Notes: generated by a model not told the origin, from the letters alone. Counted from the first letter of the stretch, positions 34,911 through 43,434 are shown. The stretch: 64,000 nt of DNA from UBA4782 sp034429195 (GCA_034429195.1 DAOUGQ010000005.1:62001-126000); one strand, 5' to 3'. A program made the numbers and translations.

Positions 34911-34941
34911 AAAATCAGGCAGAAATGCCTGATTTTATTTT
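34911..34941 (+). terminator. terminator after tRNA-Leu
   Basis: AAAATCAGGC (34911-34920) pairs with GCCTGATTTT (34927-34936) over a 6-nt loop, followed by ATTTTG. Confidence 0.85.
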
Positions 34942-35072
34942 GTTAATGGATTGAATTTTGAGGATTACTTAAATCATTTACTCCCAGACTTGATTGACGA
35001 TGTAATATTTTATTAGTACTATTTATTAGGATTGATTAATGCAGTACTTACTAAGAGTAATAGGAGTATGAT

Positions 35073-35708
35073 ATGGATACACATTCAATACCTGAAAACC
35101 TACTTGGTGATGTTGTCGCAAGCAATGAGCGAATAATTTCCACGGTAAAAAGAATTGCAAAAGAAATATATTATGGAAGAGATTATGTTGGAGAATTACC
35201 GATTCTTCTCTGTTTGTGTGAAGGGGCTATACCTTTTCATAGGGATTTGACTTTAGAGCTTGAAAAACTAGGCTTTGCTTTCGAAAGTGCATGGTTGAAA
35301 ACACATCACCACTATTCAGGCATTGAAAGTAGTGGGCAAGTAAATATTTTCCCATATCAGGGACCGCCACTCAGCAACAGGTTAGTAGTAATAGTCGAAG
35401 ATATTATAGATTCTTCTGAAACTATATTGCGGGTGTGTAATTATTTGGACAATCAAAACGTTGTTAAAAGAAACATATGTACTCTTCTGTTTAAGGAAAG
35501 ACCAACAAACATTGAATGGCGAAATACTGGTCTCAATGGTTACCAGCATCTACCTGAAGTAAGACATGTTGGATTATTCATTGAACCATTGTTTGTTGTG
35601 GGTTATGGACTTGATTACAAAGAATTTGGCCGTGATGGTGAAGAAATCAGGATCCTGACGCCACAAGGTCAGGCCTGGGTCGATGAACAGGTTAATAGTA
35701 GCAAGTAA
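35073..35708 (+). CDS. hypoxanthine/guanine phosphoribosyltransferase-like protein
   Basis: 211 residues, slightly longer than usual Hpt (about 180). The PRPP-binding motif VVIVEDIIDSSETIL is present with the catalytic E109, D110 and D113. The flexible-loop side GAIPFHRDL, the lysine in TLLFKERP and the closing FVVGYGLDYKEFGRDG (purine-contact Asp and Arg) all match hypoxanthine phosphoribosyltransferases. It should convert hypoxanthine or guanine plus PRPP to IMP or GMP in the cytoplasm. The extra N-terminal 20 residues and SSET in place of TGKT mark it as divergent. AGGAG lies six bases before ATG 35073. It is convergent with the adenylosuccinate-synthetase-like gene, whose substrate would be its product IMP, and both lie inside the tRNA-Leu direct repeats. 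Confidence 0.85.
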   Translation: MDTHSIPENLLGDVVASNERIISTVKRIAKEIYYGRDYVGELPILLCLCEGAIPFHRDLTLELEKLGFAFESAWLKTHHHYSGIESSGQVNIFPYQGPPLSNRLVVIVEDIIDSSETILRVCNYLDNQNVVKRNICTLLFKERPTNIEWRNTGLNGYQHLPEVRHVGLFIEPLFVVGYGLDYKEFGRDGEEIRILTPQGQAWVDEQVNSSK

Positions 35709-35736
35709 TGCAAAAAGGTAAAAGAATTCGTCGAGA

Positions 35737-36816
35737 CTAAAGATATGATCTCAGGCGCTCAATAAGTTGTTCGTCAATTGCAGGAAGATCATCATCTTTA
35801 GTGACCATGCTTGACCATTGCTTACCGGTGTTAATCATAGTAACTTCAACACCGGTTTGCTTTTCAACTTCACCGACCAGATTCTTCACTTTTTGTGTCA
35901 ATTGTGACCATTTAGTGGCATTTGTAACCTGGCGATCTACCTGTTCAACGAAAGTAAGTGCGATCTGGTTGCCTCCATTGACCATGATGATCCTCTTTAG
36001 GAGGGAATAATCAATGCCTTTTGCTTTGCGCCGGATTTGATGTTTACCAGAGAGAGGATCAATGATCGAGCTGTACTCCAGTATACCGAGGGCTGTCATT
36101 TCTTCAACAGAGAATTCCTCAACGTCTCCCATCGGTCCTGTACCTTCTCGCGTGGGTAACGCTTTGACGCAAACGATCACATTTTCCACGGTTCGCCAAT
36201 TTAGACCTACTCCAGCAATTGCAGAAGGTGCAGTAACATCTACTGATGTCACATTGGGATATTCACCATGATAGCGGGAGAGAAAAGTTCCCTGAGTGCT
36301 TTCAAGATTAATCGTGCCTTCCTCTGCCAGATGATTTGCCATCATCGGTACATCATCAAGATAAGGTTGTAAAGCTGGTATGTCTTTGGCTATAGGGGCA
36401 ATTCTTAATGCCGCGTGAGACATAGCGATACCAGTACCACTTTTGGTACTGCCGATTGCATTCATATTGGTGCTACCAATTTCTTCCTGGACATTTTCTT
36501 TAGTAATAATTGGGCAACGGTAATCAACACGTACTTTTTCTGGTGTCAGACGGAAGCGATTTACTTCAGCGAGAAATTTTTCTGGGTCAATAGCTGTGCC
36601 AGGCCCAATTCCAATCGAACATTCTTGAAAGATGAACCCAAGAGGAAGCTGATTAACTTTAATGTATTTATTGTCGAAAAAGAGACCATGTTCCGGATTG
36701 GATCCCCCACATCCTCTAAAGACACCCAAAGCATGACTTCTGTATGTCTGCCAAGCACTAACGAGACCTTTTGCCTCATCTCCCCAAAATCCGCCAACAA
36801 CAATATTTGCGCCCAT
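35737..36816 (-). CDS. short divergent adenylosuccinate synthetase-like protein
   Basis: 359 residues against about 430 for normal bacterial PurA; the layout matches the short archaeal/phage type (DPEKFLAEVNRF, VRVDYRCPII). Kept: W11-G-D13-E (catalytic Asp), H43 in GGSNPEHG, an STQG box, VTSVDVTAPSA, and PTREGTGP. Changed: GDEGKGK is GDEAKGL, TTGRGIGP is STKSGTGIA, the Arg-rich loop TGRRRR is GKHQIRR, and the guanine-recognising NKxD-type motif is absent (FVEQVD there). It probably joins IMP, or another purine nucleotide, to aspartate, but nucleotide specificity may be altered. GGAG lies six bases before ATG 36816, and a TATAAT is about 45 nt upstream on the minus strand. Convergent with the Hpt-like gene; 28 nt separate the two stops. 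Confidence 0.8.
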   Translation of the reverse strand: MGANIVVGGFWGDEAKGLVSAWQTYRSHALGVFRGCGGSNPEHGLFFDNKYIKVNQLPLGFIFQECSIGIGPGTAIDPEKFLAEVNRFRLTPEKVRVDYRCPIITKENVQEEIGSTNMNAIGSTKSGTGIAMSHAALRIAPIAKDIPALQPYLDDVPMMANHLAEEGTINLESTQGTFLSRYHGEYPNVTSVDVTAPSAIAGVGLNWRTVENVIVCVKALPTREGTGPMGDVEEFSVEEMTALGILEYSSIIDPLSGKHQIRRKAKGIDYSLLKRIIMVNGGNQIALTFVEQVDRQVTNATKWSQLTQKVKNLVGEVEKQTGVEVTMINTGKQWSSMVTKDDDLPAIDEQLIERLRSYL

Positions 36817-37186
36817 AATTTACTCCAAAAATCCTGATTTTTGTCAGCAATATGAATAAGGCATTATAGCATAGCCACTTTTGACCTATACCATAAGGTT
36901 CTATACACTTACTGTAACGATTTCGATGTTTTTTTGCAAGTGGAAAATTAGTGATGAGGATCGAATTTAATCGCGATAGTTTCTAGGTATCAAGTCCACA
37001 ATATCATGATCCATAATCGAGCGCTTTGATGTTGAGCTAAAGCCAATATTCGAATGGGAGGAATCTAACCGCCAATCTTACAGTCTCAAACTAGGAGATC
37101 AACACACTATAAGAAAAACAATTATGGTTGTCTGAAACCTATCCAATTATGTATATAAGACTTTTCTTAATCCTTCTGCTTCGTAT

Positions 37187-37233
37187 GGTACAATTTTACG
37201 CATAAAAAGACAGTTTAAGGTACAATTTGTACG
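37187..37233. promoter_or_regulatory. tandem GTACAAT sites, one a perfect palindrome
   Basis: GGTACAATTTTACG at 37187-37200 and GGTACAATTTGTACG at 37219-37233, 32 nt apart. The second contains GTACAA-T-TTGTAC, a perfect inverted repeat (37220-37232). The spacing of about three helical turns suggests cooperative binding of a dimeric regulator upstream of tig. Confidence 0.5.
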
Positions 37234-37288
37234 TTTTGAAATAGAATGAGAAGTTTGGAACGCTTTTATTTCACTCAAGCTTTAAGCT

Positions 37289-37318
37289 GAAAGGCGTGAG
37301 GGTTCAACTCCCTTCTTC
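37289..37318 (+). repeat. partial copy of tRNA-Leu 3' end (possible att site)
   Basis: Thirty bases are identical to 34872-34901 of the tRNA-Leu gene (variable arm, T arm and start of the 3' acceptor strand), in the same orientation. The flanks also match partly (GC before; TATAAAAT shortly after in both). The 5' half of a tRNA is missing, so this is not a gene. Confidence 0.85.
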
Positions 37319-37347
37319 TCTATAAAATATCTATCTTGAATTAAAGG

Positions 37348-38835
37348 ATGTCTGACTTGAATATCGAAATTGAACAACTGGCTGACCATCAAGCAAAAAT
37401 CACAGTGGAATTTGAACCTGAGGTTTTGACACAGTATCAACATAAAGCAGCAAGAAAAATTGCTGAAAAAGGAAAAATACCTGGATTTCGCCCCGGAAAA
37501 GCCCCATTCGACGTTATTCGCCGAACTTATGGTGAAGCTGCCATCAATGAGCAAGCTATTGAGATGATCGTTGATGACAAATATAGTGAAGTATTAGATC
37601 AAGCAAAAATCACTCCAGGAGCTCCTGGTTCTCTCGAAGAGGTGGTTTCAGTAGATCCACCCAAATTTGTTTTTATCGTACCAAAGGAACCTGAAGTTGA
37701 ATTGGGTGATTACAAATCTGTTCGGTTGGATTACAACCTGGAACCAGTAACGGATGAAGATGTGGAAAAGGTTGTTAAAAACCTTCAATCCAGTTACTCG
37801 ACTACTGAAAGTGTAGATCGCCCTGCTCAAATTGGCGATATGGTTTACATTCAGTTACAGGGTCGTATTCTGAATCCAAAAGAGGGTGAAAAGGAGAATT
37901 ATCTCGACAACACATCTTTTGAAATTATCGTAGGCGGCTCTGATTCTGATCCGGACAACTGGCCATACGAGGGCTTTTCGAAAGTTCTTGAAGGTATGTC
38001 AAAGGATGAGGAAAAAGTAGTAACCCATACTTTCGAAAAAGAAGACAAGAATAATGAACTCCAGGGAAAAAAGGTAGAATTTACCGTCAAAGTGGAAGAA
38101 GTAAAATTGCTTAAGCTCCCTGAGCTTGATCAAAATTTCGCTCAAATGGTAGGAAATTTTGAGAGCATGGATATGCTCCGAACCCAGATCCGCGAACAGG
38201 CAGAACATCAGAAGAAACATGAGTATGAAGATAATTACTTTGATGAACTACTGGAAAAAGTAACTGCCACATCTGTAGTGAAATATCCGCCTCAGGTATT
38301 GGAAGAAGAACAGAAAGAAATCTTAAAATCGTTTGAAGATAATCTTAGCCGCCAAAAAATGGACTTGAATGCGTATTTGAAGATGCGGGAGCTTACAAAA
38401 GAGAAATTCATGGAAGATGAAGTAAAGCCTGCTGCGATAAAGCGATTAACCAGGTCTCTAGTTATGTCAGAAATTGCGAAGGCGGAGAAGATTGAAGTTA
38501 ACCAAGAAGAATTGAAGAACGTCGTTACTATGCGTCTGGACAGTTTATTGCGTTCTCCAGCAATGAAGAAAGTACGTGGCGATAAAGAGATGCAAAACCT
38601 GACAACCGCCATCATGATGGATACCGCCAACCATCTTTATAACGAGAAAACGCTTGAATGTTTGAAAAATATTGCGACCGGAAAAGCAACGGAAAAACTT
38701 GATGCTGAAACCACCGGTAAAGCTTCTGAAGAAACAGAAAAGAATCAAGAAGAAAAGAGTTCTGAGGTGGCAAAACCTAAAGCATCAAAGAGAAGTACTA
38801 AAAAGGCTACCACGGAATCCAAAACGGAAGAATAA
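37348..38835 (+). CDS. tig: trigger factor
   Basis: 495 residues. The start is uncertain: ATG 37348 overlaps its only purine stretch (AAAGG), while TTG 37357 would have that site at good distance and give MNIEIEQLADHQAK, closer to known trigger factors. The N-terminal ribosome-binding domain carries GFRPGKAPFDVIRRTYG. The FKBP-like PPIase domain is at about 155-250 (GDMVYIQLQGRI ... GKKVEFTVKVEEV), then the helical chaperone domain. The last 45 residues are an added Lys/Glu/Thr-rich tail not found in standard trigger factors. It binds nascent chains at the ribosome exit and is followed by clpP, the usual tig-clpP pair (clpX is not adjacent). Confidence 0.95.
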   Translation: MSDLNIEIEQLADHQAKITVEFEPEVLTQYQHKAARKIAEKGKIPGFRPGKAPFDVIRRTYGEAAINEQAIEMIVDDKYSEVLDQAKITPGAPGSLEEVVSVDPPKFVFIVPKEPEVELGDYKSVRLDYNLEPVTDEDVEKVVKNLQSSYSTTESVDRPAQIGDMVYIQLQGRILNPKEGEKENYLDNTSFEIIVGGSDSDPDNWPYEGFSKVLEGMSKDEEKVVTHTFEKEDKNNELQGKKVEFTVKVEEVKLLKLPELDQNFAQMVGNFESMDMLRTQIREQAEHQKKHEYEDNYFDELLEKVTATSVVKYPPQVLEEEQKEILKSFEDNLSRQKMDLNAYLKMRELTKEKFMEDEVKPAAIKRLTRSLVMSEIAKAEKIEVNQEELKNVVTMRLDSLLRSPAMKKVRGDKEMQNLTTAIMMDTANHLYNEKTLECLKNIATGKATEKLDAETTGKASEETEKNQEEKSSEVAKPKASKRSTKKATTESKTEE

Positions 38836-38846
38836 TGGAGAAAGTT

Positions 38847-39449
38847 ATGGACGGCAAATTTAAGGCAGTCATACCTACAGTGATTGAATCGACGGGTCGC
38901 GGGGAACGCGCATACGATATTTATTCACTGTTGTTGAAAGAAAGAATCATATTCCTTGGAACAGCGATTGATGATCAAGTAGCCAATCTAATCGTTGCAC
39001 AATTACTGTTCTTAAGCCATGAAGATCCTGATCGTGAAATCCAGATGTATATCAACTCTCCTGGTGGACAAATTTATTCAGGTTTGGCGATCTATGACAC
39101 GATGAAAATGATCCCCAACAAAATTAGCACTGTTGCTGTTGGCATTACAGCTTCGTTTGGTACTGTGATCTTGACTGCTGGCACAAAAGGTCAGCGATAT
39201 GCATTGCCGCACGCCACTATCCATATGCACCAACCTCTAGGCGGCGTAGAAGGTCAGGCATCCGATATTGAGATTAAAGCCAAAGAAATATTACGTCTGA
39301 AGAGCCGTTTAAACGAGATTATGGCAACAAGCACTGGCCAACCTTTGGATGTCATTGAACGTGATACAGAACGTGATTTCTACCTCAGTGCAAGCCAGGC
39401 TGTTGAGTACGGTCTGGTGGATAAGGTGCTTACACCTTCAGATAAGTAA
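38847..39449 (+). CDS. clpP: ATP-dependent Clp protease proteolytic subunit
   Basis: 200 residues from ATG 38847; GGAG six bases upstream decides this over the ATG at 38835 that overlaps the tig stop. Catalytic triad: Ser in GITASFGTVILTAG (the usual ASMG box as ASFG), His in IHMHQPLGG, and Asp in ERDTERDFYLS. YINSPGGQIYSGLAIYD is the conserved oxyanion/handle region. ClpP forms a 14-mer chamber fed by ClpX, ClpC or ClpA, which are not in the window. The operon with tig ends in the hairpin at 39471-39498. Confidence 0.97.
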   Translation: MDGKFKAVIPTVIESTGRGERAYDIYSLLLKERIIFLGTAIDDQVANLIVAQLLFLSHEDPDREIQMYINSPGGQIYSGLAIYDTMKMIPNKISTVAVGITASFGTVILTAGTKGQRYALPHATIHMHQPLGGVEGQASDIEIKAKEILRLKSRLNEIMATSTGQPLDVIERDTERDFYLSASQAVEYGLVDKVLTPSDK

Positions 39450-39470
39450 TAGGGAATGAAAAAGAACGAA

Positions 39471-39502
39471 AAGCCGGATGGCGACTGCTATCCGGCTTAT
39501 TT
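39471..39502 (+). terminator. clpP terminator
   Basis: AAGCCGGAT (39471-39479) pairs with ATCCGGCTT (39490-39498) over a 10-nt loop, followed by ATTTATA. Confidence 0.75.
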
Positions 39503-39513
39503 ATAGGATAGAC

Positions 39514-40305
39514 ATGAATAATTTATCAAGTAATTCCATCCGCGGACTGGTTTTGGATATGGATGGAGTAATATGGAAAGATACCGAACCCATTGGAAAC
39601 CTGCCAGAAATATTTGGTACGATAAGAAAACGAGGAATTAAGTATGTTTTTGCTACCAACAATGCGACAAAATCTTCAGAAGACTATGTAATAAAGCTGA
39701 AAAGTTTAGGTGTCGAAGTTGATATTTCACAGATCATTAATTCGGCTATGGCAATGGGTTATTTATTGAAGCGGTATTATCCACAGGGTGGACCTGTTTA
39801 CGTCATAGGAGAAAGTGGTTTAAAGAACACACTCAAAAAAGCAGGATTTTATGAAGATGACAAAAATCCTCTAGCAGTTGTGGTGGGGTTAGATAGGAAG
39901 ATCACCTATGATATGTTGTCAAAAGCGACATTATTAATTCGCTCTGGGAAGAAATTTTTTGGTACAAATCCCGATAAAACCTATCCCATACCTGCAGGAT
40001 TAGTACCAGGTGCAGGAGCGATTATCACAACGGTTGAAGTATCAACCGATACAAAACCTGAGTATGCAGGAAAGCCTGCATCAGCTATGTTCCAAATGGC
40101 ATTAGAGAGACTAGGGACTATTCCCAGCGAAACCCTTGCGGTCGGCGATCGTCTTGAAACTGATCTTGCTGGTGGACAAATGATTGGAATGCGGACAGCC
40201 GTGGTTCTATCAGGTGTAGCCACCAGAGAGAGTGTTGAAAAATGGAATCCAGCACCTGATTTTGTGGCACAGGATTTAACACAGTTGCTACAAATGATCG
40301 GGTAG
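39514..40305 (+). CDS. HAD-superfamily IIA (NagD-like) phosphatase
   Basis: 263 residues from ATG 39514, preceded by AGGA; the longer frame upstream passes through the clpP terminator. Motifs: LVLDMDGVIWKDTEPIGN (motif I), FATNNATKSSEDY (motif II, the NagD-type TNN), GKPASAMFQMAL (motif III Lys) and VGDRLETDLAGGQMIGMRTAVVLSG (motif IV). The C2 cap between motifs II and III puts it with NagD, p-nitrophenylphosphatase and phosphoglycolate phosphatases. It is cytoplasmic; the substrate is unknown. rlmN begins 12 nt after its stop, followed by ftsY and prfB on the same strand. Confidence 0.9.
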   Translation: MNNLSSNSIRGLVLDMDGVIWKDTEPIGNLPEIFGTIRKRGIKYVFATNNATKSSEDYVIKLKSLGVEVDISQIINSAMAMGYLLKRYYPQGGPVYVIGESGLKNTLKKAGFYEDDKNPLAVVVGLDRKITYDMLSKATLLIRSGKKFFGTNPDKTYPIPAGLVPGAGAIITTVEVSTDTKPEYAGKPASAMFQMALERLGTIPSETLAVGDRLETDLAGGQMIGMRTAVVLSGVATRESVEKWNPAPDFVAQDLTQLLQMIG

Positions 40306-40317
40306 AAAAGCTCATCA

Positions 40318-41361
40318 ATGAGCAAGAAAAACATCTATGATCTAGATCTTGAAGAATGGCAACAATACTCAATTGCTGCAGGTGAACCTGCATATCGAGC
40401 ATATCAGATATGGGAGGGGTTATATATCCATTTATTTGATTCTTCGGATCAATTCAGCACACTTTCGAAAACACTGCGAGAAAATATCTCACAAAACTTT
40501 TCTTTTATGAATCTCCGACTTGCACGTAAGCTTGAGTCTACTGATTTGATGACGCAAAAAGTTTCTTTTTTGCTGAATGATAATAAAGTAATTGAAACCG
40601 TTTTAATGCGCTATGACAAACGAAATACTTTATGTGTTTCATCACAATCTGGGTGTGCCATGGGATGCGTTTTTTGCGCCACTGGTCAGATGGGTTTCGG
40701 AAGGAATTTGACTGCAGGCGAAATAGTTGAGCAGGTGATATTCTTTGCCCGACAGTTAAACGCTATTGAAGAAAAGATCACGAACATTGTTGTGATGGGA
40801 ATGGGTGAGCCGTTCAATAATTTTAATAATGTGATAAAAGCCATTGATATTCTCAATCATCACCAGGGATTTAACTTAGGGGAACGTCGATTTACTGTTT
40901 CCACTGTGGGGATAATCCCCGGAATTAAAAAATTCACATCTTTAAAACGGCAAATTAACCTGTCTATCAGCCTGCATGCAGCTAACGACGAACTTCGTAC
41001 GACTATGTTACCTGTGGCAAAAAAATATTCAATTGTAGAGCTGATGGATATATGTAGAGAATATATTGGAGAGACAGGGCGGCGAGTTACTTTTGAGTAC
41101 GCTTTAGTACAAGATATTAATGACACAAAAAACCATGCTCACGAGCTGGCAAATCTGTTGAAAGGGATGCTTTGCCATGTAAATGTAATACCGTTGAATC
41201 CAACAAAGAAATACCAGGGAAAGGCGACTTCACAGACTCGTGCGCGGCAATTTCAAGCAATTTTAAAGCAGGCAGGTATCCCATGTACTATACGACTACG
41301 CCGGGGAATAGAAATTCAGGCTGGTTGTGGTCAATTGGCATCTGAAACCGCTGTGATATAA
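40318..41361 (+). CDS. rlmN: dual-specificity 23S rRNA/tRNA adenine-C2 methyltransferase RlmN
   Basis: 347 residues. The radical-SAM cluster motif CAMGCVFCATGQMGFGRNL is present, with MGMGEPFNN, STVGIIPGIKKF and SISLHAANDELRTTMLPV as family signatures. The C-terminal cysteine in QAGCGQL (the one that resolves the methylated intermediate) and the methyl-accepting Cys are both retained. It methylates A2503 of 23S rRNA and A37 of some tRNAs. No clear Shine-Dalgarno is visible before ATG 40318. It ends 10 nt before ftsY. Confidence 0.96.
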   Translation: MSKKNIYDLDLEEWQQYSIAAGEPAYRAYQIWEGLYIHLFDSSDQFSTLSKTLRENISQNFSFMNLRLARKLESTDLMTQKVSFLLNDNKVIETVLMRYDKRNTLCVSSQSGCAMGCVFCATGQMGFGRNLTAGEIVEQVIFFARQLNAIEEKITNIVVMGMGEPFNNFNNVIKAIDILNHHQGFNLGERRFTVSTVGIIPGIKKFTSLKRQINLSISLHAANDELRTTMLPVAKKYSIVELMDICREYIGETGRRVTFEYALVQDINDTKNHAHELANLLKGMLCHVNVIPLNPTKKYQGKATSQTRARQFQAILKQAGIPCTIRLRRGIEIQAGCGQLASETAVI

Positions 41362-41371
41362 TCTACCCGCT

Positions 41372-42289
41372 ATGGCAGATATTTTTTCGCGCTGGAAAGA
41401 AAGTCTCAATCGGACAAGAAAAGCTACCTTTAGTAGGTTGGCTTCAATATTTGGTACCAATGAGATCACTAATAATACCTGGGATGAGTTGGAAGAAACT
41501 CTGATTCAAGCAGATGTTGGAGTAGATACTACATTTTCCATAATCCAAAAATTACGGGATGTAGTAAAAAAAGAGGGTATTATCAGCTCTTCAGAATTGA
41601 TGAGGAAATTACGAGAAGAGCTTTTATCCAGATTGGACAAAAGCCCCATATTAAATCTGGAAAAATTTAAACCCGCGGTCATTTTGCTTGTTGGAGTGAA
41701 TGGCTCAGGAAAAACCACTACTGCAGCTAAACTTGGTAAACTTTGGCAGAACGAAGGAAAGAAAGTATTGCTGGTAGCCGCAGATACATTTCGGGCTGCC
41801 GCTACTGATCAATTGCAGGTGTGGGGAGAAAGGTTGAAAATTCCTGTCATTGCCAGTATCCCTGATGCAGACCCTGGAGCTGTTGCATATGATGGCATTC
41901 AATCGGCAATATCTAGAAATATGGATGTTGTTTTAATCGATACCGCGGGGAGACTGCACACCCGATACAACCTGATGGAAGAAATCAAAAAAGTACATCG
42001 AGTTTCTGGTAAAGCTTTACCGGGAGCTCCCCATGCCACCTTGTTGGTATTAGATGCAACTACCGGACAAAATGCATTGATACAGGCTCGTGCTTTTAAG
42101 GAAGCATTTCCCATCGATGGGATCATTCTGGCAAAGTTGGACTCATCAGCCAGAGGTGGAATGGTATTTGCCATACAACATGAATTAGGAATACCTGTAT
42201 TTTACGCAGGATTGGGTGAGAAACCTGAAGATATCCAGGTTTTTGATCCTGAAGCTTTCATTGAGGGTATCTTTACCCTTTCATCATAA
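41372..42289 (+). CDS. ftsY: signal recognition particle receptor FtsY
   Basis: 305 residues, the short form without a long acidic A domain. The N domain (about 1-90) precedes a G domain: G1 LVGVNGSGKTTTAAKLG, G2 DTFRAAATDQLQVW, G3 IDTAGRLHTRYNLMEE, G4/G5 LAKLDSSARGGMVFAI and AGLGEKPEDIQVFDPE. AKLDSSARGG replaces the more usual TKLDGTAKGG. It receives SRP-ribosome complexes at the membrane and hands them to SecYEG; Ffh is not in the window. prfB follows with 9 nt. Confidence 0.96.
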   Translation: MADIFSRWKESLNRTRKATFSRLASIFGTNEITNNTWDELEETLIQADVGVDTTFSIIQKLRDVVKKEGIISSSELMRKLREELLSRLDKSPILNLEKFKPAVILLVGVNGSGKTTTAAKLGKLWQNEGKKVLLVAADTFRAAATDQLQVWGERLKIPVIASIPDADPGAVAYDGIQSAISRNMDVVLIDTAGRLHTRYNLMEEIKKVHRVSGKALPGAPHATLLVLDATTGQNALIQARAFKEAFPIDGIILAKLDSSARGGMVFAIQHELGIPVFYAGLGEKPEDIQVFDPEAFIEGIFTLSS

Positions 42290-42298
42290 GGAGAAGAA

Positions 42299-43382
42299 AT
42301 GCAAGATGTAATCGATCGTTTACAGGTGTGCAACCAGGTTCTCTCCGATATCCTGGAGCATCTTTGACCTGCCCCAAAAAGAAACAGAATTAGCCAAACT
42401 AAAAGCAGAATCAGAAAAAGAAGATCTCTGGGCTGATCCTAAAAGTGCCCAACGCTTGATGAAGAAACTTGCAACATTGCAAAATGAAGTAGAAGGGTGG
42501 AAAAAGCTATCAAAACGGATTATTGATACCCATGATCTTGCGGAAATAGGCGATGAGTCGATGCATGCTGAACTTGAACAGGAAACCCACAAGATAGAAG
42601 AAGAGTTAAAGAAACTCGAAATCGAGGTTCTTCTTTCTGGACCTTATGATGGTGGAAATGCCTTACTTGAGATAAACTCTGGAGCGGGTGGGACAGACTC
42701 GCAGGATTGGGCTGCCATGCTAGAGCGGATGTATATCCGTTGGATAGAGAAACATGGCTTCACTTGCGAAATACTGGATTCATCAGAAGGGGAAGAAGCG
42801 GGGATAAAAAGCGTGACCATGGCGGTATCAGGAGTGAACGCTTATGGGTTATTGCGAGGAGAAAAAGGGGTGCACAGATTGGTACGTTTGTCGCCATTTG
42901 ATGCTGCCCACCGCAGGCATACATCCTTTGCGCAGGTGGAAGTGCTTCCCGAAGCAGCCGAGGATGATCCAGAAATTCAAATCAATCCAGAAGATTTGCG
43001 CATAGATGTATTTCGTTCGTCTGGGGCAGGTGGACAGAATGTACAGAAGAATGCGACTGCAATCAGGATCACTCATATTCCTAGTGGATTGGTTGTTGCA
43101 TGTCAGAATGAGCGTTCACAAATGCAAAATCGAGAAAATGCCATGCGTGTTCTGCGTTCACGATTATTAGGAATTGCTCGTGAAGAACAAGAAAAGCAAC
43201 TTGCCGCGCTACGAGGAGAATATACTAAAACCGAATGGGGGAGTCAGATACGCTCTTATGTGCTACACCCGTATCAGATGGTGAAAGATCATCGAACTGA
43301 ATATGAAACTGGCAATACCCAGGCTGTATTGGATGGTGAAATTGATGGATTTATTGAAGCTTATTTAAAGTGGCATAAATAG
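42299..43382 (+). CDS. prfB: peptide chain release factor 2 (programmed +1 frameshift)
   Basis: The gene starts at ATG 42299 behind AAGGAG and is read in two frames. The first 22 codons end at an in-frame TGA (42365-42367) in CTTTGAC; shifting by one base gives GAC CTG CCC and continues in the frame that runs to 43382, about 360 residues in all. Release-factor motifs are SPFDAAHRRHTSFAQVEV (SPF tripeptide for UGA/UAA recognition) and SSGAGGQNVQKNATAIRITH (GGQ for peptide release). RF2 thus controls its own synthesis. Any annotation that begins downstream of the TGA, for example at ATG 42456, lacks the first 52 residues. A strong terminator follows. Confidence 0.96.
42353..42368 (+). promoter_or_regulatory. 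prfB: prfB programmed frameshift site
   Basis: CTGGAG, an internal Shine-Dalgarno-like stretch, lies three bases before CTT TGA C. This is the arrangement of the E. coli prfB site, with slippage of CUU into UUU at the UGA codon. Confidence 0.93.
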
Positions 43383-43391
43383 CTTTTGAAA

Positions 43392-43427
43392 AAAATCAGC
43401 CGCTGTTTTTAAGCGGCTGATTTTTTT
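43392..43427. terminator. bidirectional terminator between prfB and pfkA
   Basis: AAAATCAGCCGC (43392-43403) pairs with GCGGCTGATTTT (43413-43424) over a 9-nt loop, with T and A runs on both sides. It serves two convergent genes. Confidence 0.92.
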
Positions 43428-43434
43428 ATGGGAA

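Larger units (their letters stand above)
36817..37347. other. 531-nt non-coding region between PurA-like gene and tig
   Basis: No gene is visible. It contains the PurA-like promoter (TATAAT on the minus strand at 36863-36868), the GTACAA repeats at 37187-37233, and the tRNA-Leu 3'-end copy at 37289-37318. The rest (36900-37180) is AT-rich text without recognisable structure, possibly decayed sequence. Confidence 0.6.

Noticed and set aside
35737..36816. A true PurZ (2-aminoadenine genome) enzyme
   Set aside because: As I recall, PurZ replaces the catalytic Asp13 to admit the 2-amino group of dGMP; D13 is kept here, and no other Z-genome gene is nearby.
37250..37330. A second functional tRNA-Leu
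   Set aside because: Only the variable arm, T arm and part of the 3' acceptor match; the D and anticodon arms are absent.
42456..43382. prfB starting at ATG 42456
   Set aside because: The upstream frame with AAGGAG, the CTTTGAC slip site and matching RF2 N-terminal sequence show that the gene begins at 42299.
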